Counted from the first letter of the stretch, positions 1 to 5,216 are shown. The stretch is DNA of 5,216 bases from Candidatus Aenigmatarchaeota archaeon (GCA_016202785.1 JACQOC010000088.1:1-5216), one strand, 5' to 3'. Numbers and translations are program-made. The notes: generated by a model from the sequence alone, not told the origin.

Positions 1-645
1 AACGGCTTCACCACGGTCATAGCGCCAACCGGCAGCATCAGCATGATCGCCGGCTGTTCCAGCGGCATTGAGCCCGCTTACACCTTGGTGTACGAGAAGC
101 ATGTCGCGGTCGGCAGCTTCTATTACGTCGATCCGGTGTTCGAGCATCGCATGAAGGAAGAGGGCATTTACGATGAAGCGCTGATCGCGGATGTCAACCG
201 CAACCAGGGCCGCATCCATGGCGTGCAGTACGTGCCGCCGAAGATGAAGAAGGTGTTTGTCACCGCCATGGACATAACGCCTGAAGACCATATAAAGGCG
301 CTGGCTGCGCTGCAGAAGTGGACCGATAGCAGCATCAGCAAGACCAACAACTTCCCGGCCAGCGCGACCGTCGAGGACATCAAGAAGAGTTATTTGTTAG
401 CCTACCGGCTGGGCTGCAAGGCGGTGACCGTTTTCCGGGACAGCTCCATCAAGGGGCAGGTGCTGCGCGCTGCCGGCACCGCGACGGCGGTCGGCAAGCT
501 GGCTATCGAAACGGCCAACGGCAATGGCAACGGGAACGGGACCGGCATGTCCGGCAAGCCGAGCAAATGCCCCAGCTGTTCCGGCAGTTTGGCGATGAAG
601 GAAGGGTGCATTACCTGCACCCAGTGCGGGTGGGGAATGTGCTGA
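1..645 (+). CDS. nrdJ: Adenosylcobalamin-dependent (class II) ribonucleotide reductase, C-terminal part; 5' end outside the window
   Basis: The gene is open from base 1 (frame 1) to TGA at 643-645, giving 214 residues of a larger protein. Class II RNR reduces ribonucleotides to deoxyribonucleotides in the cytoplasm, using a thiyl radical generated from adenosylcobalamin, without needing oxygen. Visible family motifs are APTGSISMIAGCSSGIEP (fragment residues 8-25, barrel active-site loop), TDSSISKTNN (108-117) and LGCKAVTVFRDSS (about 137-149). An Asn-Gly repeat linker (173-180) then leads to a cysteine tail with Cys190, 193, 203, 206, 209 and 214. From family knowledge, this tail is a zinc ribbon whose terminal cysteine pair re-reduces the active-site disulfide; the ending CGWGMC fits that role. 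The catalytic cysteines and any N-terminal ATP-cone lie upstream and cannot be judged. The stop overlaps the next start (TGATG), implying co-translation. The NrdJ assignment is very secure. Confidence 0.96.
   Translation, partial: NGFTTVIAPTGSISMIAGCSSGIEPAYTLVYEKHVAVGSFYYVDPVFEHRMKEEGIYDEALIADVNRNQGRIHGVQYVPPKMKKVFVTAMDITPEDHIKALAALQKWTDSSISKTNNFPASATVEDIKKSYLLAYRLGCKAVTVFRDSSIKGQVLRAAGTATAVGKLAIETANGNGNGNGTGMSGKPSKCPSCSGSLAMKEGCITCTQCGWGMC
517..540 (+). repeat. Asn-Gly dipeptide-coding repeat (linker in NrdJ)
   Basis: Four consecutive Asn-Gly codon pairs (AAC/AAT-GGC/GGG) lie between the NrdJ catalytic barrel and its Cys-rich tail, followed by Thr-Gly. The codons vary at third positions, so this is a protein-level repeat and not a recent exact DNA duplication. 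It probably acts as a flexible tether letting the cysteine tail reach the active site. Confidence 0.7.
632..636 (+). promoter_or_regulatory. Shine-Dalgarno-like GGGGA before the DUF4430 gene
   Basis: GGGGA lies 8 nt before ATG 645, inside the last codons of nrdJ. Together with the TGATG stop/start overlap it supports ATG 645 as the start, rather than the in-frame GTG at 639 or the upstream ATG at 567, which would place 26 codons inside nrdJ. Confidence 0.5.
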
Positions 646-1571
646 TGCAGCGGTTGCTGCCGGAACTGGACGAGCTTTTTGGCGCCGATTTCATCGACTG
701 GTTGCACCAGACGCTAGCCGCCGACGCAACGGCTGACGACGCTGCGGACGACCTTTTTACCATTGACCTTCAACCCGGACCGGCAACGGTTGCGCCGGTT
801 GCCGCGGCCAAGAACAAGCGACGGCTGACAGACGCAACCAGCCGGGAACAGTCCATTGCCAGCTGGAACAAGGCGCGGACAGCAAAGGCAGCGTATAGCA
901 CGCGGCTGGCAGCGGAAAGCGCGGCGGCTGCTGGTGGCCAGCTGCAGCCGGCCGATAAGCACTACAGTCACCACAGCATCGAGGCGGCCAGCAACGCGGA
1001 CGCTGCCGGGTTTCGGGAGCGCGACGTGGAACAACCGCAGCCAGCAAAGCCGGAGCATTATGCAGTGCCGGCCATGCTGCCAGCTGCGCCCAGGAAACCA
1101 CTAGTCGTCGACTACGCGCAGCAGGTTATTGGCGGCCAGCGCATTTTTGAGCGGGTCATTTTCCAGTCCGACGAGCGGCAAAGCGTGTACCAGGCGCTGC
1201 AGAAAGCGGCGCAGCAAGCGGGCCTCGATCTGGAGCTCAGGTATGATGCCTTTTGGGGTTCGGTATATGTGGAAGCGATCAACGGCGTGCGCGACGGCGC
1301 CGTCGTTGCCGACAATAGCCAGCTGTTTTGGGAATTCTATGTCGACGGCCAGATCGGTTTGGACAGCATCGACAAGGCCAGGATCGGCAAGGGGTCAGTG
1401 GTTGAGTGGCGTCTCGCCCAGGAGACCAGCATGGGCTGCGGCGCAGCCGGCCAAAGCGAGTATCGGGACCTGGTGAAAATGTCAGCGCTGTGGCCGGCAG
1501 CATATGCCGTACCCGACATTTTCCCAGCGTTTCCAGTAGCAATTGGAGGCATGCGGCATGCTTACGGCTAG
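645..1571 (+). CDS. DUF4430 / transcobalamin-C-terminal-like domain protein coupled to nrdJ
   Basis: This 308-codon gene starts at ATG 645 within the nrdJ stop (TGATG). The N-terminus (MQRLLPELDELFGADF...) is acidic and soluble-looking, with no signal peptide or membrane segment. Residues about 55-160 are Ala/Gln-rich, low complexity and probably disordered, with a His cluster (H106, H109, H110). Residues about 167-258 resemble DUF4430: an ALQKAAQQ helix, a strand leading to INGV, then FWEFYVDGQ (W229, Y232, G235), a short IGKGS turn and the closing VVEWRL (W255). This pattern is typical of the DUF4430 family, which is related to the C-terminal beta-domain of transcobalamin and intrinsic factor that closes over cobalamin. 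A 50-residue tail of unknown nature contains the single Cys265. Most DUF4430 proteins are exported, so a cytoplasmic one fused to a disordered arm and coupled to a B12 enzyme is unusual. A role in B12 delivery, repair or sensing for NrdJ is inference only. The gene is real with high probability, but the domain call rests on motif memory. Confidence 0.8.
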   Translation: MQRLLPELDELFGADFIDWLHQTLAADATADDAADDLFTIDLQPGPATVAPVAAAKNKRRLTDATSREQSIASWNKARTAKAAYSTRLAAESAAAAGGQLQPADKHYSHHSIEAASNADAAGFRERDVEQPQPAKPEHYAVPAMLPAAPRKPLVVDYAQQVIGGQRIFERVIFQSDERQSVYQALQKAAQQAGLDLELRYDAFWGSVYVEAINGVRDGAVVADNSQLFWEFYVDGQIGLDSIDKARIGKGSVVEWRLAQETSMGCGAAGQSEYRDLVKMSALWPAAYAVPDIFPAFPVAIGGMRHAYG

Positions 1572-1588
1572 CGGTTTTGCGCGCAGAG

Positions 1589-1640
1589 GGCAAGCCCAAG
1601 GCAAGCCGGCGCAAGAAAAATTCCAGCCGCTTGGCAAAGC
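1589..1640 (+). repeat. Three GGCAA-type repeats spaced 11 and 33 nt, upstream of the TATA box
   Basis: GGCAAGCC occurs at 1589-1596 and again at 1600-1607, exactly 11 nt apart. A related GGCAAAGC at 1633-1640 lies a further 33 nt on and abuts the TATA element. Offsets of 11 and 33 put all three on the same face of the helix, as expected for a regulator bound next to the promoter. The first two copies are also imperfect palindromes (GGC-AA-GCC). This could be chance in GC-rich DNA. Confidence 0.4.
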
Positions 1641-1649
1641 TTATATATC
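1635..1649 (+). promoter_or_regulatory. Archaeal-type BRE/TATA promoter for nrdAB
   Basis: CAAAG (1635-1639) followed directly by CTTATATATC (1640-1649) matches the archaeal arrangement of a purine-rich TFB recognition element (BRE) and an 8-bp TATA box bound by TBP. It is the most A/T-rich short stretch in a GC-rich window and lies in the gap facing nrdA. With the usual 23-27 nt from TATA to start site, transcription would begin near 1667-1671. That gives nrdA an unusually long leader of about 150-175 nt. If the organism were bacterial, this element would need reinterpretation. Confidence 0.6.
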
Positions 1650-1667
1650 CGGCCGCGCTATTACTAA

Positions 1668-1730
1668 ATGCCTGAACGCGCCTGGGTTTTTGGCGCCGAG
1701 CAGCGCTGGCTTTTTGTTGCCCGCAGGTGA
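1668..1730 (+). CDS. Possible leaderless 20-codon upstream ORF in the nrdA leader
   Basis: ATG 1668 falls at the position where transcription should start, about 24 nt from the centre of the TATA box. Archaeal transcripts often start at the initiator codon (leaderless). The frame reads MPERAWVFG... and stops at TGA 1728-1730 after 20 codons, two of them Trp. There is no homology or codon evidence, so it may be a regulatory leader ORF or coincidence. The position relative to the promoter is its only support. Confidence 0.15.
   Translation: MPERAWVFGAEQRWLFVARR
1695..1715 (+). terminator. Hairpin plus T5: weak terminator or attenuator candidate
   Basis: GCC (1695-1697) can pair with GGC (1708-1710), and AGC (1699-1701) with GCT (1705-1707). 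This leaves a bulged G and a 3-nt loop, followed at once by TTTTT (1711-1715). A second T5 lies at 1687-1691. Archaeal RNA polymerase can terminate at oligo-T alone. The site lies after the proposed nrdA promoter, so it could end read-through from the nrdJ unit or attenuate nrdA. The stem is short, so confidence is low. Confidence 0.25.
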
Positions 1731-1785
1731 CATGACTCTGCCCGAAAACCACCAACCAGGACCAGCAGCCTTGTTTTATTCGCAC

Positions 1786-1809
1786 GGAGGGCAGCAGGCC
1801 AGGACCTGC
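1786..1809 (+). promoter_or_regulatory. GGAGGG ribosome-binding sequence and adjacent hairpin before nrdA
   Basis: GGAGGG (1786-1791) is the best Shine-Dalgarno match in the gap, but lies 26 nt before ATG 1818 with no ATG, GTG or TTG at normal spacing. Immediately after it, GCAGG (1794-1798) can pair with CCTGC (1805-1809) around a 6-nt loop. Folding this 16-nt hairpin would shorten the effective spacing to 10 nt and could make start-codon use depend on structure. The alternative start ATG 1845 has its own AAGGA at 1829-1833, spaced 11 nt. What is seen is the sequence; the bridging role is inferred. Confidence 0.3.
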
Positions 1810-1817
1810 CAGCCGAC

Positions 1818-4574
1818 ATGCAGGCATTAAGGACCGGCCAATTGATGGTCGTCAAGCGCAGCGGCGAAATCGTTGACTTCGACCAGGTGCGCATCAGCAA
1901 TGCGGTACTGAAGGCGGTGCGGGCCAGCGGCCAGGAGCTGGCGCAGGAGCAGCTGGACGGCCTGATGGCCGACATAACCGGCGAAATCGAGCAGCGCTTC
2001 GTCGACTTCTATCCGAACGTGGAGAACATCCAGGACATCGTGGAGAAGCATTTGGTCAAGCGCGGCCATTACGAGATTTCCAAGGCCTATATACTGTACC
2101 GGGCCAACCGCCAGAAGGAGCGGGAGGAACAGAGGAGCCTCAACCTGGAGAAGGCCCGGCTCGGCAAGCTCAAGGTGCGCAAGCGCAACGGTAGCATCGC
2201 GCTGTTCGACGTCAACCGGATAACTGAGACCATCCGGCGCGCGGCAGACGGCCTGGTAGGCATATCTGCTGACCTTGTGTCCAAGGAGGCGGTACGCAAC
2301 ATCTATGACGGCGTGACCACCGAGGAGATCGAGAAGGCGCTGGTGTTGGCCACCGCTTCGTTCATTGAGCGCGACCCGGCCTACAGCTATCTTGCGTCGC
2401 GCTTTTACCTGCAAAAGATCTACAAGGAGGTCATCGGCCGCTCGATAACTGCTGACATATTGGACATCGCCTATCGGGAGACGTTCGTGCGGGGCATCAA
2501 GGCCGGCGTCGAGCACGGCCTGCTGGACCGGCGCATGCTGGATTTTGACCTGAAGCGGCTGGCGGAAAACCTGGCGGTGGAGCGGGATCTGTTGTTCCAG
2601 TATCTTGGCATCCAGACGCTGTACGAACGCTACCTGCTGAAGACCGAAAGCCGCAGGATTGAAATGCCGCAGTCATTCTGGATGCGCGTGGCCATGGGCC
2701 TGGCGATCGAAGAGCCGGACCGCGACGCGCGGGCGGTAGAGTTCTACGAGATCTTGTCGGCCCTGCGCTACGTGCCTTCCACCCCGACGTTATTCCACTC
2801 TGGAACCATGCACCCACAGCTCAGCTCCTGCTACCTGACCACGGTCAGCGACGACCTCAACCACATCTTCAAGTGCCTGGGCGACAATGCCCAACTCTCC
2901 AAATGGTCCGGCGGGCTGGGCAACGACTGGACCAGCATAAGGGCGACCGGCTCGCGCATCAACAGCACCAATGTGGAGAGCCAGGGCGTCATTCCCTTCC
3001 TCAAGATCGCGAATGACGTCACTACCGCCATCAACCGCAGCGGCAAGCGCCGGGGCGCGACTTGCGCCTATCTGGAGACCTGGCACCTGGACATCGAGGA
3101 TTTCCTTGACCTGCGGCGCAACACCGGCGATGAGCGACGGCGAACGCATGACATGAATACCGCAAACTGGATACCCGACCTGTTCATGAAGCGCGTGCTG
3201 GCCAACGGCAGCTGGACACTGTTTTCGCCGGACGAGGTGCCGGAGCTGCACCACCTGTACGGCCGCCGGTTCGAGGAAAAGTATCTGGAGTATGAGAAGG
3301 CGGCGCGGGAGGGCAAGGTCAGGCGCCACAAAACCATGCCGGCCGCCGACCTGTGGAAGAAGATGCTCAGCCGGCTGTTCGAGACCGGCCATCCATGGAT
3401 AACCTTCAAGGACCCGTGCAACATCCGCTCGCCGCAGGAGCATGTCGGCATTATCCACAGCTCCAATTTGTGCACGGAAATCACGCTCAACACTTCCCCG
3501 GAAGAGACGGCCGTCTGCAACCTGGGATCGGTCAACCTGGAGCGACACATCATCGACGGCGCGCTAGACCGCGAGCTGCTGGCCGGCACCGTCAAGCTGG
3601 CGATCCGGATGCTGGACAATGTCATCGACATAAACTACTACCCGACCAAGGAAGCCAAGGACTCCAACCTGCGCCACCGGCCGATCGGCCTGGGGATCAT
3701 GGGCTTCCATGACGCCTTGTTCAAGCTCGGCATCAACTTCGACTCGAAGGAGGCCGAGGTGTTTGCCGACGTCAGCATGGAATTCGTCGCTTACCATGCC
3801 ATCCTTGCGTCTTCCGAGCTGGCCAAGGAGAAAGGCACCTACCCGTCCTATATCGGCTCGAAGTGGGACCGGGGCATCTTCCCGGCTGACACGTTGCAGT
3901 TACTGGAAGACGAGCGCGGCGTGGCCATCGAGGTCAGCCGCGAGCAGGCCCTGGACTGGTCGGTGGTAAGGGAGCACGTGAAGAAGTACGGGATGCGCAA
4001 CTCCAATACCATGGCTATCGCGCCAACTGCAACGATTTCCAACATCGCCGGCTGCCTGCCGTGCATCGAGCCGATCTATGAGAACATTTACGTCAAGTCC
4101 AACATCAGTGGGGAGTTTACCGTCATCAACTCTTACCTGATCGAGGACCTCAAGCGTCTGGGCATCTGGAACCCAGATACGCTTGACCAGCTCAAGTTCC
4201 ACGGCGGCAACCTGCAGCTGATCGCCGGCATCCCTGACCAGCTGCGCAGCAAGTACCTTACCGCGTTCGAGATCGAGCCGGAGCGCATGATCGACATAGC
4301 GGCAGCCAGGGGCAAGTGGATCGACCAGAGCCAGTCGCTCAACATCTTTTACCAGGGCAGCTCGGGCAAGCGGCTGAGCGAAATCTACACGTACGCGTGG
4401 CGCAAGGGGCTGAAGACCACTTATTACTTGCGCACCCTGGCCGCCAGCCAGATCGAGAAGGCGACCATCGACCCGAACAAGTTCGGCCACACCCAGATCC
4501 GGCCGGCGGAAACCGCAGCCAGCGCGCCCAACGTGTGCAGCATAAACGACCCGAACTGCGAGGCGTGCCAGTGA
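1818..4574 (+). CDS. nrdA: Class I ribonucleoside-diphosphate reductase, catalytic alpha subunit, with two ATP-cones
   Basis: The 918-residue product is the catalytic R1 subunit, reducing ribonucleoside diphosphates with a radical relayed from NrdB. Domains in order: ATP-cone 1 (about 11-100; VKRSG...FD, ending IQDIVEKHL...AYILYR), ATP-cone 2 (about 119-208; VRKRNG...FD), then the ten-stranded barrel. Cones bind ATP/dATP and set overall activity. Visible catalytic features are Cys338 in LSSCYL (E. coli C225 equivalent), GGLGNDW (365-371), N550-L-C552-T-E554 (thiyl radical Cys with its Asn and Glu), Cys567 in AVCNLGS (partner redox Cys), APTATISNIAGCLPCIEP (735-752), and the radical-relay pair Tyr869-Tyr870. 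The tail CSINDPNCEACQ carries Cys914 and Cys917 for re-reduction of the active site. All expected catalytic residues are present. ATG 1845 (MVVKRSG, AAGGA upstream) would put the first cone at the N-terminus and is a serious alternative start. The stop overlaps nrdB (TGATG). Confidence 0.97.
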   Translation: MQALRTGQLMVVKRSGEIVDFDQVRISNAVLKAVRASGQELAQEQLDGLMADITGEIEQRFVDFYPNVENIQDIVEKHLVKRGHYEISKAYILYRANRQKEREEQRSLNLEKARLGKLKVRKRNGSIALFDVNRITETIRRAADGLVGISADLVSKEAVRNIYDGVTTEEIEKALVLATASFIERDPAYSYLASRFYLQKIYKEVIGRSITADILDIAYRETFVRGIKAGVEHGLLDRRMLDFDLKRLAENLAVERDLLFQYLGIQTLYERYLLKTESRRIEMPQSFWMRVAMGLAIEEPDRDARAVEFYEILSALRYVPSTPTLFHSGTMHPQLSSCYLTTVSDDLNHIFKCLGDNAQLSKWSGGLGNDWTSIRATGSRINSTNVESQGVIPFLKIANDVTTAINRSGKRRGATCAYLETWHLDIEDFLDLRRNTGDERRRTHDMNTANWIPDLFMKRVLANGSWTLFSPDEVPELHHLYGRRFEEKYLEYEKAAREGKVRRHKTMPAADLWKKMLSRLFETGHPWITFKDPCNIRSPQEHVGIIHSSNLCTEITLNTSPEETAVCNLGSVNLERHIIDGALDRELLAGTVKLAIRMLDNVIDINYYPTKEAKDSNLRHRPIGLGIMGFHDALFKLGINFDSKEAEVFADVSMEFVAYHAILASSELAKEKGTYPSYIGSKWDRGIFPADTLQLLEDERGVAIEVSREQALDWSVVREHVKKYGMRNSNTMAIAPTATISNIAGCLPCIEPIYENIYVKSNISGEFTVINSYLIEDLKRLGIWNPDTLDQLKFHGGNLQLIAGIPDQLRSKYLTAFEIEPERMIDIAAARGKWIDQSQSLNIFYQGSSGKRLSEIYTYAWRKGLKTTYYLRTLAASQIEKATIDPNKFGHTQIRPAETAASAPNVCSINDPNCEACQ
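4560..4563 (+). promoter_or_regulatory. Shine-Dalgarno GAGG before nrdB
   Basis: GAGG lies within the last nrdA codons, 10 nt before ATG 4574. It supports that start over the in-frame ATG at 4580, which would have 16-nt spacing, and fits translation coupled to nrdA. Confidence 0.5.
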
Positions 4575-5216
4575 TGGACATGGGCATCATCAACGCTGCG
4601 AAGACCGACCCGAACAAGATCCTGCCGATGCACTATCTCTGGGCCAGGGAGTATTACAAGGCCGGCATCATGAACAACTGGACGCCGGAAGAGATATCGA
4701 TGCAGAAGGACGTCGAGCAGTGGAAATCCGGCAAGCATATCAGCGACGACGAGCGGCGACTGATACTGTGGAACTTGGGCTTCTTTTCCACGGCCGAATC
4801 GCTGACCGCCAACAACATCGTGCTGGCCGTCTATCGGCACGTGACCAACCCGGAGTGCCGGCAATACCTGCTGCGCCAGGCGTTTGAGGAAGCCATTCAT
4901 ACTGACACGTTCATCTACTGTTGCGACACCCTTGGGCTAGATCCGGACCAGATCTACAACATGTACCAGTCCATACCGAGCATCAAGGAGAAGGACGATT
5001 TCGTCGTGACTCTAACCACTTCCATCTTCAGCCCGGAGTTCAGCACCGAAGGCGTTGACAACGTCCAGAAGTTCCTGCACGACCTGATCGGCTTCTACGT
5101 GATCATGGAAGGCATATTCTTTTACGCCGGCTTTGCCATGATGCTGGCCCTCAAGCGGCAGAACAAGATGATCGGGGTCGGCGAGCAGTTCGAGTACATC
5201 ATGCGCGACGAGAGCC
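4574..5216 (+). CDS. nrdB: Class Ic-type ribonucleotide reductase small (beta/R2) subunit, 3' end outside the window
   Basis: The gene starts at ATG 4574 inside the nrdA stop (TGATG) and stays open to the window end, giving 214 residues of a protein usually about 320-380 long. R2 is a ferritin-like helical protein whose dimetal site generates the oxidant passed to NrdA. Dimetal ligands can be placed by spacing: Glu75 (in FFSTAESL), Glu106 and His109 (FEEAIHTDTF), Glu179 (VIMEGIFFYAGF) and Glu213 (MRDES); the sixth, expected at His216, is just past the edge. Spacings 75-106 (31), 109-179 (70) and 179-213 (34) equal those of Chlamydia trachomatis R2. Position 113, four after His109, is Phe instead of the radical Tyr, and the first ligand is Glu instead of Asp. 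Both define class Ic, where a Mn(IV)/Fe(III) centre replaces the tyrosyl radical. The metal content here is inferred. R2-like ligand-binding oxidase is unlikely because the gene is coupled to nrdA. Confidence 0.95.
   Translation, partial: MDMGIINAAKTDPNKILPMHYLWAREYYKAGIMNNWTPEEISMQKDVEQWKSGKHISDDERRLILWNLGFFSTAESLTANNIVLAVYRHVTNPECRQYLLRQAFEEAIHTDTFIYCCDTLGLDPDQIYNMYQSIPSIKEKDDFVVTLTTSIFSPEFSTEGVDNVQKFLHDLIGFYVIMEGIFFYAGFAMMLALKRQNKMIGVGEQFEYIMRDES

Larger units (their letters stand above)
1572..1817 (+). other. Intergenic region between the class II and class I RNR units
   Basis: This is the only non-coding gap in the window: 246 nt up to ATG 1818, or 273 nt to the alternative nrdA start at 1845. 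It is locally richer in A and T tracts than its flanks. It contains phased GGCAA repeats (1589-1640), a BRE/TATA-type promoter (1635-1649), a short ORF at the expected transcription start, a hairpin followed by T5 (1695-1715), and a GGAGGG plus hairpin (1786-1809) before nrdA. A frame open from 1543 to 1830 crosses it, but its product is compositionally poor and overlaps both neighbours, so it is not called a gene. Confidence 0.75.

Noticed and set aside
567..644. An upstream ATG extending the DUF4430 gene by 26 codons
   Set aside because: The extension lies wholly within the conserved NrdJ cysteine tail. The TGATG overlap with GGGGA at 8 nt makes ATG 645 the better start.
1641..1648. The TATATAT core read as an NrdR box
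   Set aside because: NrdR boxes have the form ACA..TATAT..TGT and usually occur as pairs. The flanks here (GC and CC) do not match and no second box is seen.
1650..1817. A full cobalamin riboswitch in the nrdA leader
   Set aside because: Only a B12-box-like string near the end is present; the conserved core segments that should precede it were not found by reading.
1279..1827. A 182-codon minus-strand frame across the DUF4430 3' end and the intergenic gap
   Set aside because: The product is Arg/Pro/Ala-rich with no motif, and it lies opposite a coupled gene and the forward promoter.
1543..1830. A 95-codon + strand frame filling the gap between the DUF4430 gene and nrdA
   Set aside because: It overlaps both flanking genes, contains the promoter-like element, has no recognisable domain or ribosome site, and its product looks compositionally random.
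2790..3548. Long minus-strand frames opposite nrdA (also 1827-2516 and 3900-4490)
   Set aside because: They mirror the codon pattern of a well-conserved nrdA in GC-rich DNA, and their products show no recognisable domain.
1818..4574. Intein or frameshift in nrdA
   Set aside because: All catalytic motifs appear in order with normal spacing and the 918-residue length is explained by two ATP-cones plus the barrel.

Overview
The window carries two ribonucleotide reductase (RNR) systems side by side on the + strand: a B12-dependent class II enzyme and a B12-independent class I enzyme. Both make deoxyribonucleotides for DNA synthesis. No RNA genes, mobile elements or CRISPR arrays were seen. The DNA is GC-rich by eye, yet ATA (Ile) and AGG (Arg) codons are used freely. 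The only intergenic gap holds a sequence shaped like an archaeal BRE/TATA promoter (CAAAG followed by CTTATATATC). These points suggest an archaeon, possibly a GC-rich uncultivated lineage, but the RNR proteins alone do not fix the taxonomy.

Layout. Positions 1-645 are the C-terminal third or so of NrdJ, the adenosylcobalamin-dependent class II RNR, ending in a flexible Asn-Gly linker and a six-cysteine zinc-ribbon tail. Overlapping its stop codon (TGATG) is a 308-codon gene at 645-1571. It is unannotatable over its first half, but its second half reads as a DUF4430/transcobalamin-C-terminal-like domain, with no visible signal peptide. A 246-nt gap (1572-1817) follows, with helically spaced GGCAA repeats, the archaeal-type promoter, a possible leaderless 20-codon ORF, a hairpin plus T-run, and a second hairpin next to the nrdA start. 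Then come nrdA (1818-4574; two ATP-cones plus the catalytic barrel) and, again overlapping by TGATG, nrdB (4574 to beyond the window end).

How the parts fit. NrdB has Phe where class Ia/Ib enzymes have the radical Tyr, and Glu at the first metal ligand. Both are hallmarks of class Ic (Chlamydia-type) R2 proteins, which use a Mn/Fe centre instead of a tyrosyl radical. The cell therefore seems able to switch between an O2-indifferent, B12-requiring RNR and an oxidant-activated, B12-free RNR. The most interesting point is the gene between them: a protein with a fold related to the cobalamin-gripping domain of transcobalamin, translationally coupled to a B12-dependent enzyme and apparently cytoplasmic. 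It may be an undescribed B12-handling or sensing partner of NrdJ. The nrdA leader also holds possible cis-regulatory structure, weakly supported, that could set the choice between the two enzymes.
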